Positions 1-11,737 of a stretch of 64,000 nucleotides of DNA are shown here, piece after piece. Where the stretch lies: assembly GCA_016802295.1 (NCBI GenBank), contig JAESIW010000129.1, forward strand, positions 616,511 through 680,510, written 5' to 3'. Under the pieces are notes generated by a model. That model was not told the origin of the DNA and ran no database searches. It worked only from the letters and a program-made list of their open reading frames with translations. The position numbers and the translations under genes are program-made. The DNA comes from Brachionus rotundiformis. Lineage: Eukaryota; Rotifera; Eurotatoria; Ploima; Brachionidae. Positions within the stretch are counted from its first letter, which is position 1. Each line of letters starts with the position of its first letter.

Positions 1-444
1 TGCAGAAACTTTATTCAGTCAATAAAAACGCTTAGTCATGTCAATGAATTTAGAGTCTCTTATCAAATAGAGTAATATTATTTGGGCTTTTTTAAAGTAT
101 GATTAATTATTAGAATTAAAATAAACTGATATATAAAATTTTTATTTTTTTAAATTATCCAAATATTTAAACATAATATACTAGTCGAAAAAAATATAAA
201 GCATTATATTTTTATAATAACTAAAAGTCAAATTGTTTTAAAAATTGATAAAACCAATTTTTTGTCGCAAGATACATAATTAAAGCTTTTTCAAATTTTA
301 TCAAAAACTTATAAATATTAACTCTTTTATTCATTCTTAATTTTTAAGATTATTACTTAAAAAAGATATCGATATCATAATTATTTAAAAATATGCAAAA
401 CTGCTAGTAAAGAAACTATTTTTTAGCTTATTTTATTTCTTACA
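1..444. other. AT-rich stretch upstream of the GT92 gene
   Basis: No coding region, RNA gene or repeat is visible. The sequence is very AT-rich. It presumably holds the promoter and 5' untranslated region of the glycosyltransferase starting at 445, but no specific motif can be assigned. Confidence 0.6.
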
Positions 445-2010
445 ATGCTCAAAGCACATTTTTTTTTCATTTTTAGTTTAATTTTTCTTATTATTTTATC
501 AATTGTTTATATTAACTGGACTAAAATAGAATTTCAACCAGAAAAAATTATTCAATCTTATTCATTTAATGAAACTATAATAACATTAAAATCAAATGAT
601 TTTATTGTTAATGGAAAAATAACCCAATACTCTAGTATCCTTGTTTATCAGCCAAATAATAGTCAAATTAAAGTCGAAACTTTAAGTTATATCCAAAATT
701 TTAAAGCTGATCAATTAAAATGTCTAATATTTGATACAAAAAACATATTTTTTTTCCAAGCTTCCAATATTCTATCCATTAGTTTAATGCATACAAAATA
801 TAATGTAAATTATTTGTACAGAGTTAGCTGTAAATTCGAAAACAATATCCAGAATCTGAGTGAAATATCTGTTGCGTTGGTAGACTCTGGTGATTTTGAT
901 TCCAAATTTTTTACTCGTGCTTTATTCCAGAAACCAATAATTTTCAACAAGAATTCGACAAAGAAAAAGGCCATTGTAAATTGTGTCCATACGATTCACA
1001 ATTTGGATGCCACAAAAAAAACAAAGCTGATCAATTGGCTAAGCATACAGAAAAAAATTGGATATGAAAAAATATTTCTGTATTTTTTAGATAGCCCCTT
1101 GGAATATTTTGATGTTTTAGAAAAAAAATTTGGATCTTTCATTCAAATAATTGGTCATCAATTAAAAGAACATGATATTTGTAAATGGCACATGAACAGA
1201 GTGGAAATGTTCCCACTAGATTCCAAATACAAGTCATTGTTAGATTCCTGCTTGATCTCAACCAAGATAAATTTTGACATTAATGATCATTATATAAAAA
1301 ATACTCATGAGCGTCTGAATTCGAATGATTGTTTGATGAAAAATAGCCATGAGTACCAACACATTAGCAACTACGATTTTGACGAATTCATTTTTCCAAG
1401 GTCCTTTAATACAGATCACATAAAGAATGTGAACATATCAAGTGAATGTGAAAAAAATGACGGAACAAGTTTTTTAACAATTTATGATTATATTGAAAAA
1501 TTGGAAAAAAAATTTGGAGACAAAGTGGCATATTTTCAATTCGAAAATGTCAATATGCTCACAAAACATGATATCATCAGGAAACATTTGTTATCTAGTG
1601 AAACAAAGCCTTTAGAGTATGTATCTACCAACATAGACTTAAAATTTACAACTAATAATGAAAATGATCAAAAATTATTTGATTCATTTAAAAAAAGCAT
1701 TCCATTACTTGATTGTATGAACAAAACAATTGTTCAAATCAGTAATCTAGATTCTAAATGGAATAATTATGTCGGAGCTTTGATAAACAATCGAGCAGGG
1801 AAATCAATCTATAATACTGACTATACTCGTTCGTATAACCAACATTTTGCTTGGACAATTGAAAAAGGAAGCAAAGTAGTGCATGTTCCTCTTAGAATTG
1901 GCTATGTGAACCATTTTAGAGATACTGATTTGGGATTTAAAAAAACATATTCCATTCAAAATGTTTTTCTGGATATTGAATATTATAAATTCCTAGTTAA
2001 AAATTTTTAA
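445..2010 (+). CDS. Membrane-anchored glycosyltransferase, family 92 (DUF23) type
   Basis: Single-exon 521-aa protein. The first ~25 residues form a hydrophobic signal anchor (MLKAHFFFIFSLIFLIILSI), so this is a type II membrane protein, presumably of the Golgi. From about residue 170 it shows the layout of the GT92/DUF23 family: a strand with a histidine (NCVHTIHNL), the helix NWLSIQKKIGYEKIFLYFLD, then NDCLMKNSHEY followed by YDFDEFIFPR. That last segment carries the acidic DxDE metal/nucleotide-sugar site typical of the family. Near the C-terminus HVPLRIGYVNHFRD matches the family's closing motif. GT92 enzymes transfer galactose to glycans in worms and other animals; the substrate here cannot be read. 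The start is the first ATG before the anchor. No introns are needed. Family confident, exact specificity unknown. Confidence 0.75.
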   Translation: MLKAHFFFIFSLIFLIILSIVYINWTKIEFQPEKIIQSYSFNETIITLKSNDFIVNGKITQYSSILVYQPNNSQIKVETLSYIQNFKADQLKCLIFDTKNIFFFQASNILSISLMHTKYNVNYLYRVSCKFENNIQNLSEISVALVDSGDFDSKFFTRALFQKPIIFNKNSTKKKAIVNCVHTIHNLDATKKTKLINWLSIQKKIGYEKIFLYFLDSPLEYFDVLEKKFGSFIQIIGHQLKEHDICKWHMNRVEMFPLDSKYKSLLDSCLISTKINFDINDHYIKNTHERLNSNDCLMKNSHEYQHISNYDFDEFIFPRSFNTDHIKNVNISSECEKNDGTSFLTIYDYIEKLEKKFGDKVAYFQFENVNMLTKHDIIRKHLLSSETKPLEYVSTNIDLKFTTNNENDQKLFDSFKKSIPLLDCMNKTIVQISNLDSKWNNYVGALINNRAGKSIYNTDYTRSYNQHFAWTIEKGSKVVHVPLRIGYVNHFRDTDLGFKKTYSIQNVFLDIEYYKFLVKNF

Positions 2011-4459
2011 ATTAATAAAATTATTATAAAATTTTTAATAACTTTACAAAACAATCGACAATATTTTGAGTCAAAAAAGTGTATCTTATAAAGATTACTT
2101 AACTCGGATAAAATGACAAAAAGAGGGTAAGAAAATGGGTGTGCCTAACCACCGCACATTCAAAAAATTCGGTCGCACAAATTTTTTCTTTAAACAGACA
2201 TTTACTGAACAACGCACTAAAAACTAGCTACCGCACATTTTTGAAATAATTTCAACGCACATTTCAAAAAAAAATCTGTTTATTTAAAATTTAAAAAAAA
2301 TGAATTTAAGGACTAAAGTAGCTAAAAGCTATTCAGTCAAAAGGAAATATAACAAGAAAAAAGAGGGAGAATGGAACTAAATGACTCCCTCAATGACATT
2401 GACGAGGATTTAAAGGGTAATTAAATAGGCTCAAAAAAAAGCTAAAAAAGCATAAATAAAAGATTAATTAATAAATTATTATTTCAAACTCTTGTAATCT
2501 TTATTTAACTATTTAAGAAAAAACTATTTAACTTTACACTTTATAAACTTTCATTTATTTTAATAAATATTTAAACACATAGTTTTTTCGATTCAATTAT
2601 TTTTGTGAGTTTACATATAAATGTGCGTTAAAATTTTTTTTAAATATTTTTTATCTCGTTAGCGCACATTTAAGTGCGTTAATAAGTTGGTGTTTGTTAA
2701 AAAAAAAAACAACAAGTTTGTTAATAAGTTTTGTATGTGCGGTAAAAAAAATAAATGTGCGCCCATATAACAAATCCGTAAGAAAATTGGTTAGAAAAAA
2801 AGCAAGTTGGCTCATATGGTATTAATCTATCCTTTTAATTAAACTGATGAATACTTGGTCAATTAAATAATAGTTAAACTCAAAGAATTATAGGTCTATG
2901 TATGCGAAGGGGATCGAGAATCACTAATACTTATTTTTTAAAACCAAAATAACTAAAAGGTATAATCATAAGTTGATTATTTTTTTTATTTTTTTCTATT
3001 CAAAATCTTTGATTTATTTTAATTTTTTTAAAATTAGATTTTAATCTTTTCAAAGTAATAAGTAAATACTCATTTTCTCATAGCTAACAACCAAATCTGG
3101 TCATTTCTTAGCAACTCTTTATGAAATTTTGAAGGCTTTATTAGCTTTTCTTTATTTTCACTTTCTATTTACTGGGGTTTTATTCAAAATCTTGACATAT
3201 TTTTAATTCTATTAAAATTGATACCTGTAAATTCATTATTATTTCACAAAAATAAAATGAAAACGAGGAAACAAATAAGTAGCTTATGTCAAAAGGCAGG
3301 TGTATGATTTAGGCGCATAAAAAAAGCTAAATTTTATCTCTAAATCATATTTAATTTTAATTAGAATTTGATAATTTGATAATAAGTACTTTTTGTTCGT
3401 ATTGGTAAGAAATAAAAGCTAGCCAAAAGGATAGTTTAAAATTTCGACATTAAGCCATTTTATTATACTGAGACTAATTTGTTTATTTTTATTTTCTTGG
3501 TATTTAGATTTAATTAAAATAATTGTTTATTTAGTCTTATAAGATTTTTTCTTAATTACTGAATTTTTTGCATTTTCCTCAAATAAATGCTTTAACTATC
3601 GCCTGGGTATAATGAAGCTAAATTTTTGAAAATTTTAACAGCAAATATTCTTATAAGCCTATAATTTGGTTCGTAAATATGTTCTCAGCTAAAAGATAGC
3701 GAAAAATAAATATAATAAGTGATTAGACCATAATTATCAATTAATAAATAGACAAATAGTTTTTAAATATCGAATTAGTCCAGAAAATTTTTTGTTAATT
3801 TAAATCCTAATCTCTATTTTATAAAGTCTTGTCCGATATTTCTTCAATATTCAGTTATTTTATTTGTTTTTGATCAAAAAAAAATTATTTTCTTAAAATT
3901 AATTATGATAGTGTTCGGATTAAAAAATTCATTTCTAGTCAAAAGTTAATATCAAAAATTTAGGAATACCGCAAAGACATATTTCTAGTCAATTTTAGAT
4001 ATAACAATAAAAAACTAAGAATTATTTATAATAACAAAATTCATTATGAATAAATTATAAAATTTATAAATCTTAGATCGAAATATATATCCTCGATTAA
4101 GAGCCCTAAAGAGAAAAGGTTTATTACCATCTTGATAATTATCATTTCATTCTTTTAGGTTTAGAATGTGCTTAAACATATTTAATATCTGATAGAGGAT
4201 TTATTAGAGCGAGCAAGCTGGTCAGCACTAATTGAAAACAATTACAAATTTTTTTGATCGGATAGTTCCAATTTTTATCATATATTTTATCTTATCAGCT
4301 AGTTTTTTTAGTATTTTAGTATTGGTTTATGAGGTTTTTAATTATGAAACTCAAATTTTTTATTGTTATCTTTTTTAGTTAATTTTATATTTATTAAATA
4401 TTTTTTTAAAACATAGAGTGGCTAATGGTCAAAATGATTTACTGGTTTTTCGATCAATT
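2011..4459. other. Gene-free AT-rich interval
   Basis: Between the glycosyltransferase and the protease I see no open reading frame worth calling. The only structure is the inverted-repeat element at about 2135-2766, annotated separately. The rest, about 2770-4459, is A/T-rich without visible repeats and should include the promoter of the protease. Confidence 0.6.
2135..2766. mobile_element. Probable non-autonomous DNA transposon with subterminal CGCACATT repeats
   Basis: Two arms of about 150 bp (roughly 2135-2275 and 2610-2766) face each other. The left arm begins ATGGGTGTGCC and the reverse complement of the right arm begins ATGGGCGCACA. Each arm carries about five copies of the octamer CGCACATT or close variants (CGCACTTA, CGCACAAA), mostly in the orientation expected for an inverted repeat. 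The ~330-bp middle has no coding capacity. Arrays of short subterminal motifs beside imperfect terminal repeats are typical of hAT-like and related cut-and-paste elements, where transposase binds them. I could not define a target-site duplication, so the exact ends and superfamily are uncertain. Confidence 0.45.
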
Positions 4460-7400
4460 ATGATAAAAGCTAAACTTTGGATTTTTCGCCTCACAGCACT
4501 GTTCTACTTGGTCCAAATAATCAAAAGTCTGCCTGTTCAAAAAAATACACGATGCCATTTTTTGCCACAAAATGAGAAAGTACTTTTATTTTATTACTTA
4601 ATTGTTATGATATCTAAATCAAATAAATAAATGAATGTTTTATTTTATTACTAAAACTGATTATAATTATAAAAGGTCTTTACTTCCTAATCAATTTTAT
4701 TAAAAAAATTATCCACATTTTATAATTAAATGTCAAAGTTAAAAATAATTTTCACCTTTTTCGATAAGCAAATAAATCTGAAAAAAGTTAAATATTTTTT
4801 TTAATAAATTATTTTTAAGTTATTATTTTCCAATTTCAATAGAAGATATCATTCAAGATTGAGAAGCCATCGACATTTACCATTCTACATAAATAAAGAT
4901 ATAAGTCATGAGGAGCCCAAGAATTTAATTATTCATACTCATTATGATCAAAGTTTTTATAAGTATTTAAAAAAAATAAATAAATAAAATATTACTTAAA
5001 ATTTTTGTAGCTTTCCGTCGAATATTCTTAAATTGTACAAAGATTATTTAATACCCGAGGCTATAAAATATTGGGAAAACAGTCTACAAGTTAAATATCG
5101 CTATTTTCCTATTCTACTCGGCAGGTAACTAAATTATTTTCAAAATTAATAATTTATATTAAATCATATAATCTATTTTTAATAAATAAAATAATCTTAT
5201 AATTAGATCATGTGTTAACTCGCAACTTATTTTTGATGATTTGAGCAAGAGTGTTGCTTGCGAGACAGATTGTTCTGATACCACCAAATGTGGCGATATA
5301 ATTACCATACCAGAAGAGCATCTAGATGTAAAATTAAATTATCTATTTAATAAATTTTTGAATAATTTTTCAAGTCTTGTAAATATTGTGTTAATAATAA
5401 TAATTGTAAAAACAAAGGAAAGCATAACAAAGGTATTCATGCAGATTTTATATTGTACATTTCGGCAATAAATAATGAGCATTGTAATGTAAGCAATACG
5501 GTAGCATTTGCATCATACTGTCAGCTTGAGTCCAAATACAATCGACCAGTGGCTGGTTATGTAAACATATGTCCAAATTCTGTTTCTAGTAAAAAAAGTG
5601 ACATTCATCCTGCCTTGGCCACTTTGAAACACGAGATCTTGCATGCTTTGGTAAGAATTTGGCTCGTATTTCTTTAAAACTAATTTCTTTGTGAAGGGAT
5701 TTTCGGCTGGTTTGTTTGGATTTTTTCTGGACAATCATGGAAAGCCATTAACCAGACGTGATCCTTTGACTGGAAAGCCTCCATTTAATCCAAAGTAAGT
5801 CCAATTAATTGAAGTAAGCAAAAAATAAATAAATTATAGAACCAATATGTACCAAGCAAGCAATCAAGTAATTAAAAATGTCAAGCGGCGTAAGTGGAAA
5901 ATTGGCAACAAGAGAATCACCCGCTCCATAACTATGCTAATTACGCCCAGAGTGTTGTCAGAGGTACGAAGGCATTTTAATTGCTCAACATTGGAAGGGG
6001 CCGAGCTCGAGGATCAAGGTGACATTGGAACTCGGCTAACTCATTGGGAAAAAAGAGTATTCGAAAATGAAGCAATGACTGGTACTTACACACAAAATAG
6101 TGTATTTTCCAGAATTACATTTGCTTTTCTTGAAGATACTGGGTAATTAGCTTTTAATAATTAACTTGAATAAAAAAATTATATTAGAATTGAGTAATAC
6201 GTTTTTTGATAAAAATAAATGCTTAGAAAAATATTAAAAATTGATAGAATTTTAAAATTTTTATTTACAGACAGAGTCTAAAATTTATTTTCTAAAAACA
6301 TCTTCAAAAAATCAGTCTATTTCCTTGAAGAAATTGTTTTCTCAAGGTAATGGTTTTGTTAAATTTGGTACACTAGAATAGAACAAACCATCAAAAATCT
6401 TATAAGATTGTTTCATAAAGTTAAAAACTGGTCCAGTAAATGCGAATGGTTCATCATGATAATAATATTATTATAGTTTATTAGATCTAAGCAAAGAAAT
6501 AACTTTAAATTAAAAAAAATAAAATTCATGACAAGTAAAATAAAAATTAATAATTGTGTAAAAAATTCAATTTTTAATAGATCATTTAAAATTTGGTAGA
6601 GATGAGAGTTATCTAGTTTTTGTACAAATTTATCTTCTATTTTAGATAAAATAAGATATGTTCAATTAAGTCAGTTGTTGTTCTTGAATCAAGCTGAGTA
6701 ACATTTCATAAATATTTTTTTCTAAGTTAGACATGAAGGTATTTTTGGCTGATAATTTTCGTTATGATCCTTTAGATAGATTAATAGGCTTGGACATTTA
6801 CTACTTTGTTTCTTATCTCTAATAGAAATTAGGCTAAAAAGTCACTAAAAATAGTTTGATAAAATTGTATAAGAAGGCAATCAGGCAATTGTTTGAGAGC
6901 TCCGCAAATTTGCCAGGAATTTTATGAATGTTTTAAGATTTTTCATGTTTTGTTGGCCATATTTCACAAAACCAAAGTAATTTGGATTATTAATTTAATT
7001 AGAAAGTAAAATTAGAAAGGTCCCAACCACTAATTACATTTACCAAATTAAATCAATTTTTTTTAAATAAATTTCTCATTGGAAATTAATCAGTCTTATC
7101 CAAACTTGCACCATTCTATTATTAAGCAAGGAGTGTTTGCTTTAATTTGATATGTAATCTTAAATTTTAGATGGTACATAGCAAACTACTCAATGTCAGA
7201 GGAATTAACATGGGGCGCGAACTTGGGCTGCGACTTTGTAAAGAAAAGCTGTAAAAGCTGGATAGAAAACCGAAGAGAAAAGTATTTCGGATTAATATAA
7301 ATATTTGGATTAATTATTTACAAAAGAAATTTGTCTATTCGACCATTTTGTGACTATATTCCTGCACACGAAAATGTCAACACTAAATATGAATGCAATG

Positions 7401-9107
7401 AGCAAAAAGATGCTGTTCTACTTTGTAACATGGTTCAATATACAAACGAAATACCATCTATTTACCGAGTAAGCTTATTGGGACATTTAGTGTAGAATTA
7501 GAATTAGTTTTTTGACAACTTTCAAAAATTTTGACTGAATAATGTCTATAAAAGCTATCTTTTAATTCTGCGATCTTTGATTATTAAATTAATTAAAATT
7601 AAAATTTTAGAACTTTGACTCCTATTATCATCAAAATCATACACACACAAAAAGTATGTTGCCTGAATATTCTTATTCACATTTGGGAGGCTCAGTGGCT
7701 CTTGCCGACTACTGTCCTTTTATGCAACAAGTTAGCTGGTCAATGAACAATCAAATTAGAGATAGCAAATGTATTTATGAAGAAAATAGTCCCGATCAGA
7801 TTAAAAACTACATCCTTGAAGATTATGGCTCCAAATCAAAATGCTTTTCTCATTCCAAATCATGGCTAATATACACAGATAAATGCAATTCTAGAATAAC
7901 TGTATCTAAAACAATCGGATGCTATCAGGTAGTTAAAACTTTACAAAAAATTTTTGAACTTATTTTATCTAAATTAATTGATTAAATATAAACTTAATAT
8001 AAAAAATGATAAATTTATAACATAATATAATTTATATTTTAAATTAATAATTTAATAACAAATAGAATTTTTTTTAATAATATGTATTTAATAATTTTAA
8101 ATATGATTTTAAAAAAATATTATTTGCGATTAAAGAATAAATTAAAAAGGTATAAAGATAGAAAAAAATTTATCTTAATTTAATTTTAAAATTTAAAGGA
8201 CACAAATTTAGGCAAGTTAAGTTTTTGTATATTTGATGGACGGCTTTTAGCGGTCACTTAGCCCAGAATACCGCCAACCATCTTACGGACGGTCTTGAAT
8301 CGGCTCTCTTAGGCGGTCCGAATCTTTAGACCGTATTAAAATATGGCCAAAAAAATATGGACAGCATAAAATATGAAAACTACTTCAATCTCTGAGTTGG
8401 ATAAAAAACAGCTCAAAATTAATTAGAATTTTATTTTTATTTTAATTAGAAAATTCAATTTTTAATTGGAAAAAGTTTTGGTTCGCCACTTATTTTTGAT
8501 ATCTAAATTGGTTTAAAGGATAAATTTTTCTTCTTAAAAAAATATTTTATATAGTGATTATTAAAATAAAGGAAAAATTGAGCTAAAAATTTTTAAAAAA
8601 TTTTATATTTATTCTATTAAATTGTTAAATTTTTTATTTTAATTTTGAAGTATGAATGTAATTCTAATGATGGACTAGTGGTTATAGTCGCTCAACAAAG
8701 ACTTAGATGCCGCCAGCAAGGAGAAGTGTTGAATTTTACCCTAGCTTCGAACAATCATAACCAGTTTAATCTTTACTACGGAAATTTAATATGTCCAGCT
8801 TGCGAAGATATTTGCCAAGTAAATAAACCTAGAATAAATATTGAAAAATAATATTAAAAATATTCTCTAGGACAAAAAAATCTGTGCTTCAGCCCGAGAA
8901 ATCAACCCAACTCTCAGAAATCAAACCCAACAGGATATTTTTTTCAAGCTTAATAGTAATTCATTAGGATTAAATGAGCAACACGACCAATGCTTAAGAC
9001 TTTTTGGTGATATGACATCATCAATGAATTCTATAGGCCATTTTTGTTACTTTAAGCTTTCCTTATTATGGTTAATATATTTTTCTAATAAAAAAATTAT
9101 ATCTTAA
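4460..9107 (+). CDS. LMLN: Leishmanolysin-like peptidase (invadolysin, M8 metalloprotease)
   Basis: Twelve exons: 4460-4579, 4820-4962, 5011-5124, 5207-5327, 5375-5650, 5697-5794, 5840-6142, 7171-7281, 7327-7468, 7611-7928, 8651-8818 and 8871-9107. Together they give an uninterrupted 716-aa frame (human about 650). Signal peptide about residues 1-25. The zinc site HEILH (about 252-256) is split from its following GFSAG by an intron. The distant third ligand is the His of THWEK (about 359), followed by the Met-turn NEAMTG (about 368-373). Cysteine spacing throughout (CETDCSDTTKCG, ASYCQLE, LADYCPF, CPACEDIC) matches animal LMLN. A hydrophobic C-terminus suggests a membrane or GPI anchor. M8 peptidases act at the cell surface or lipid droplets in migration and adhesion. 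The exon 2 acceptor at 4818-4819 was chosen because it is the only one I found that keeps frame; exons 1-2 are the least certain. Introns 7 and 10 are unusually long (1028 and 722 bp); the latter holds a repeat. Confidence 0.9.
8218..8375. repeat. Interspersed repeat copy in intron 10 of the leishmanolysin gene
   Basis: A locally GC-richer patch inside the 722-bp intron contains ACGGTC, GGCGGTCC and TTTAGACCGTATTAAAATAT. Its last ~65 bases align in order with the reverse complement of 30841-30925 (TTTTAGGACCGTATAAAAAT) and with 30638-30705. This makes it a probable decayed copy or single arm of the same dispersed element. No second arm is clear here. Confidence 0.35.
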
Positions 9108-9399
9108 TTTTTTTTTCAAATTTATGTCTCTTTATTTCCATTAATTTAATGACTTTGTCCTCAGGCTAAATTCTAAATGACAAGTTTTTCTCACATTAGC
9201 TTCGGTTTTGAATTGACTGATAACAAGAATGTCTGAAAAATTAAAAAAAAAAGTAAAATTTTTTTATTTTAAATAATTGTCTATGTATAAAGATGAGCAA
9301 TTCTTGTGCGAAATTTGGTAATCAATCAAGCATTAAGCAAAATCTTAGCTTTCCAAATTAGAAAGTGTTTTTAAAAGAAAAAAATTCTCGGTTGAAAAA

Positions 9400-9918
9400 A
9401 TGGCAGAACATATTCACTTGTCAATAAAAAATTGCCACCGACGAATTCCACACGTTCGTACAGTATTTGCCAATCTAACTGAGCAGCAAAAAATAATTCT
9501 GGAACGAGAAAAGCTAAGAGCTGAACAGCAGTCGTTACTCAAGAGCCACGATGAATTCAAGCCCATGTTTTCCAATCGCAAAAATGTCACATTCTCACTT
9601 TCTAGCTCAGAAGTAGTGGCTCCAAAAAGCCAATCTTTTAAATTTCCAAGTTCAAAAAGCTTTGACTTGAGCCCAAATGAAGAAAGTGAAGAGGAGAACA
9701 AAGGTCCACTTCGTTATATCAAGATTGTTCAAATGAAATTAAAGAAGCCCATTCAGGAAATTAATTCAAAGCCTGATGGTCATATACTTTTTAACCCAAG
9801 CGAGTTTCATTCCAAGATAAAATGTAGCACAAAAAACAAAATTCACTCTTTGAACAATAGGCTTGACACCAACAGATCATTTAAATTGCCAGAGTTATTC
9901 AATCGTAAAAAGATCTAA
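9400..9918 (+). CDS. Hypothetical protein, 172 aa, unrecognised
   Basis: Single-exon ORF starting at an ATG just after an A-rich leader; no family is recognised. The protein is hydrophilic and basic. Residues ~20-50 (NLTEQQKIILEREKLRAEQQ) should form an amphipathic helix. A serine-rich acidic stretch follows at ~85-100 (SPNEESEEENKG), and the C-terminus is basic. There is no signal peptide or membrane segment. The segment RKNVTF (about 60-65) fits the short RVxF-type docking consensus for protein phosphatase 1, but such motifs occur by chance. Codon use resembles neighbouring genes, which supports a real gene. It lies 292 bp downstream of the protease on the same strand. Function unknown; likely an intracellular, partly disordered protein. 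Confidence 0.55.
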   Translation: MAEHIHLSIKNCHRRIPHVRTVFANLTEQQKIILEREKLRAEQQSLLKSHDEFKPMFSNRKNVTFSLSSSEVVAPKSQSFKFPSSKSFDLSPNEESEEENKGPLRYIKIVQMKLKKPIQEINSKPDGHILFNPSEFHSKIKCSTKNKIHSLNNRLDTNRSFKLPELFNRKKI

Positions 9919-11737
9919 CCAAGCCATTAGTTGAAGTTTTTTGAGTTTAATATTTGAATTTGAAAAAGAGAATTCATTAATGATGGGCTATTTGATAATT
10001 ATAATTATTCAATGTTTTTTTCTTATTTTTTAAACAACTATTACAAAAAATTTTTATTATATTTCAATATAATTTTATTTTATAAAGGAAGATTGTCAGC
10101 TTTATCGAATTATTTGTTTTTATCGTTTAAGCAAACTTTTTTAGATGTCTTCTTTAAATTGTAAGCCAGCTTTATTTTAAGCCAAATTTTAATTGAAGTT
10201 TATGAGATATTTTTCTTCATTTGGTAATACGAATAATTTTTTTAAATTAAAACAAAATTTTGTAGTTTTTAATCTTAATTATTTTTTCTTAAAACAATTA
10301 ATTTTTTACTTTGAAGCAAAATATTGTAATTAAGATTTTTTCTGGTTTTCTAGCTTTTTTCTTCATCATTAAAAAGATTAAATTTTAATCAAATTTTAAA
10401 AAAGTACTAGTTTTAAATTCAGATATGATTACTTATATTTTGAAAAGGTTTGAATTTTAGCCTTTTTGTTTATTTTTTTTTTCAAATTAAAATTAAAATT
10501 TAATAAATTCTTATATTTATTTAGTTTTTCTTAAATCCTTAGATCCATTTTTTAATTTTGTTGAAAATTTTTTACAGTAATGATTTGATACCAGTTTTTT
10601 ACGAAAAATTACGTATATATTGGTAAATTTGCTAAATTCAAAATGAAAAAAATTTTATGAAAAATCTCGATAATTTAAGTAATTTTTTGTAGAATACTTC
10701 TTTTTCACCTTCGGATTTTACGTTAATTTACATAAAATGTGGTAACGTTTGGTTAATTTACGGTATTTTACGTAATTTTCCGTAAAAAATTGGTATCAAA
10801 TCATCACTGTAATTAATTGGAAAACAACATCATTTTAAATCTGCAAAAAAATTTTACACTTGTATGGTTAAATTACCAAAGATACCAAAGATTTCAATCT
10901 TGCATAAATAATTATAAAATTAAATTAAAAAAATTAAAAAGACCTGTTTTTTTCTAAATTAACCACAAAATTATATGTAATTAGCTAGATCTTTATCTTA
11001 AAAATTTGACCTTACACAATTTAAACCTTTCCTCATCAGCCCAGTTTTAAACAACACTGAACCCAGAACCTAGATGGCAAATCATTAAGAAAATTGGCAA
11101 ATGCAAAGTAAAAATTGGGTAACGAACCATGTACTATGTGGTAATGATGAGATGAGCATGCCAGCATCTTGAAAATGAAGTGTCCTGCGTTGGAATAGAT
11201 TCTGGTTGCATTTTATAATATCAACGACAAAAATAAAGCTCAATTTATTCCAAACTAAAATAAACTAAACTTTATGTTTATCAATCTTGAGAAAACTAAG
11301 CTAATTCTTGCTTAGGCAAATCAGGTGATCCAAAAAATCTAAAATCAGCGTCTGAGTTTCCTAACAGATATGGTAATGTTTCAAATTTTTACATTTGTCA
11401 CCAAATATCTTTATCAATAAATTAAATTATTGACAAAAATTATTTATTTTCTTAGACATAAAAATTTTCAAAATAAGACTTTTGTATTTTATAATTAAAT
11501 CATTCAGTAAACCATGTCTGAGTGCCTTACTTGAGAAAATCGTCTTCTATCAGATTTATCTCCCAAGCTAATGTTAAACCCTTTACTTAAGAATATAATT
11601 AAACTCGACTATTAAATAATTTATTTACTTCGAAAAGAGCATTTTATTTACATTTTAAGTTTCTTTTAAAATTAAATTTAAATTTAAAAATCAACTAAAA
11701 AAGCCCATTCTGATCAACAAGCTTGATTAAAAAAATT
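9919..11737. other. Gene-free interval with one MITE
   Basis: Apart from the inverted-repeat element at 10575-10809, I find only A/T-rich DNA. It includes 3' flanks of the genes on both sides: the orphan at 9400-9918 and HECTD3, which ends at 11738 on the minus strand. Confidence 0.6.
10575..10809. mobile_element. Tc1/mariner-type MITE, 235 bp
   Basis: Terminal inverted repeats of about 55 bp. The left end reads CAGTAATGATTTGATACCAG and the reverse complement of the right end reads CAGTGATGATTTGATACCAA. Both then continue through TTTTTTACG, AAAATTACGT and a GGTAAATT/CGTAAATT end. The element is bracketed by TA at 10573-10574 and 10810-10811. A CAGT terminus inside a TA duplication is the hallmark of Tc1/mariner elements. 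The ~120-bp centre has no ORF, so this is a non-autonomous derivative. Confidence 0.75.

Noticed and set aside
4418..4630. 70-codon ORF opening the protease region
   Set aside because: It begins at GTG and runs past a splice donor at 4580. The real exon starts at the ATG at 4460 and ends at 4579.
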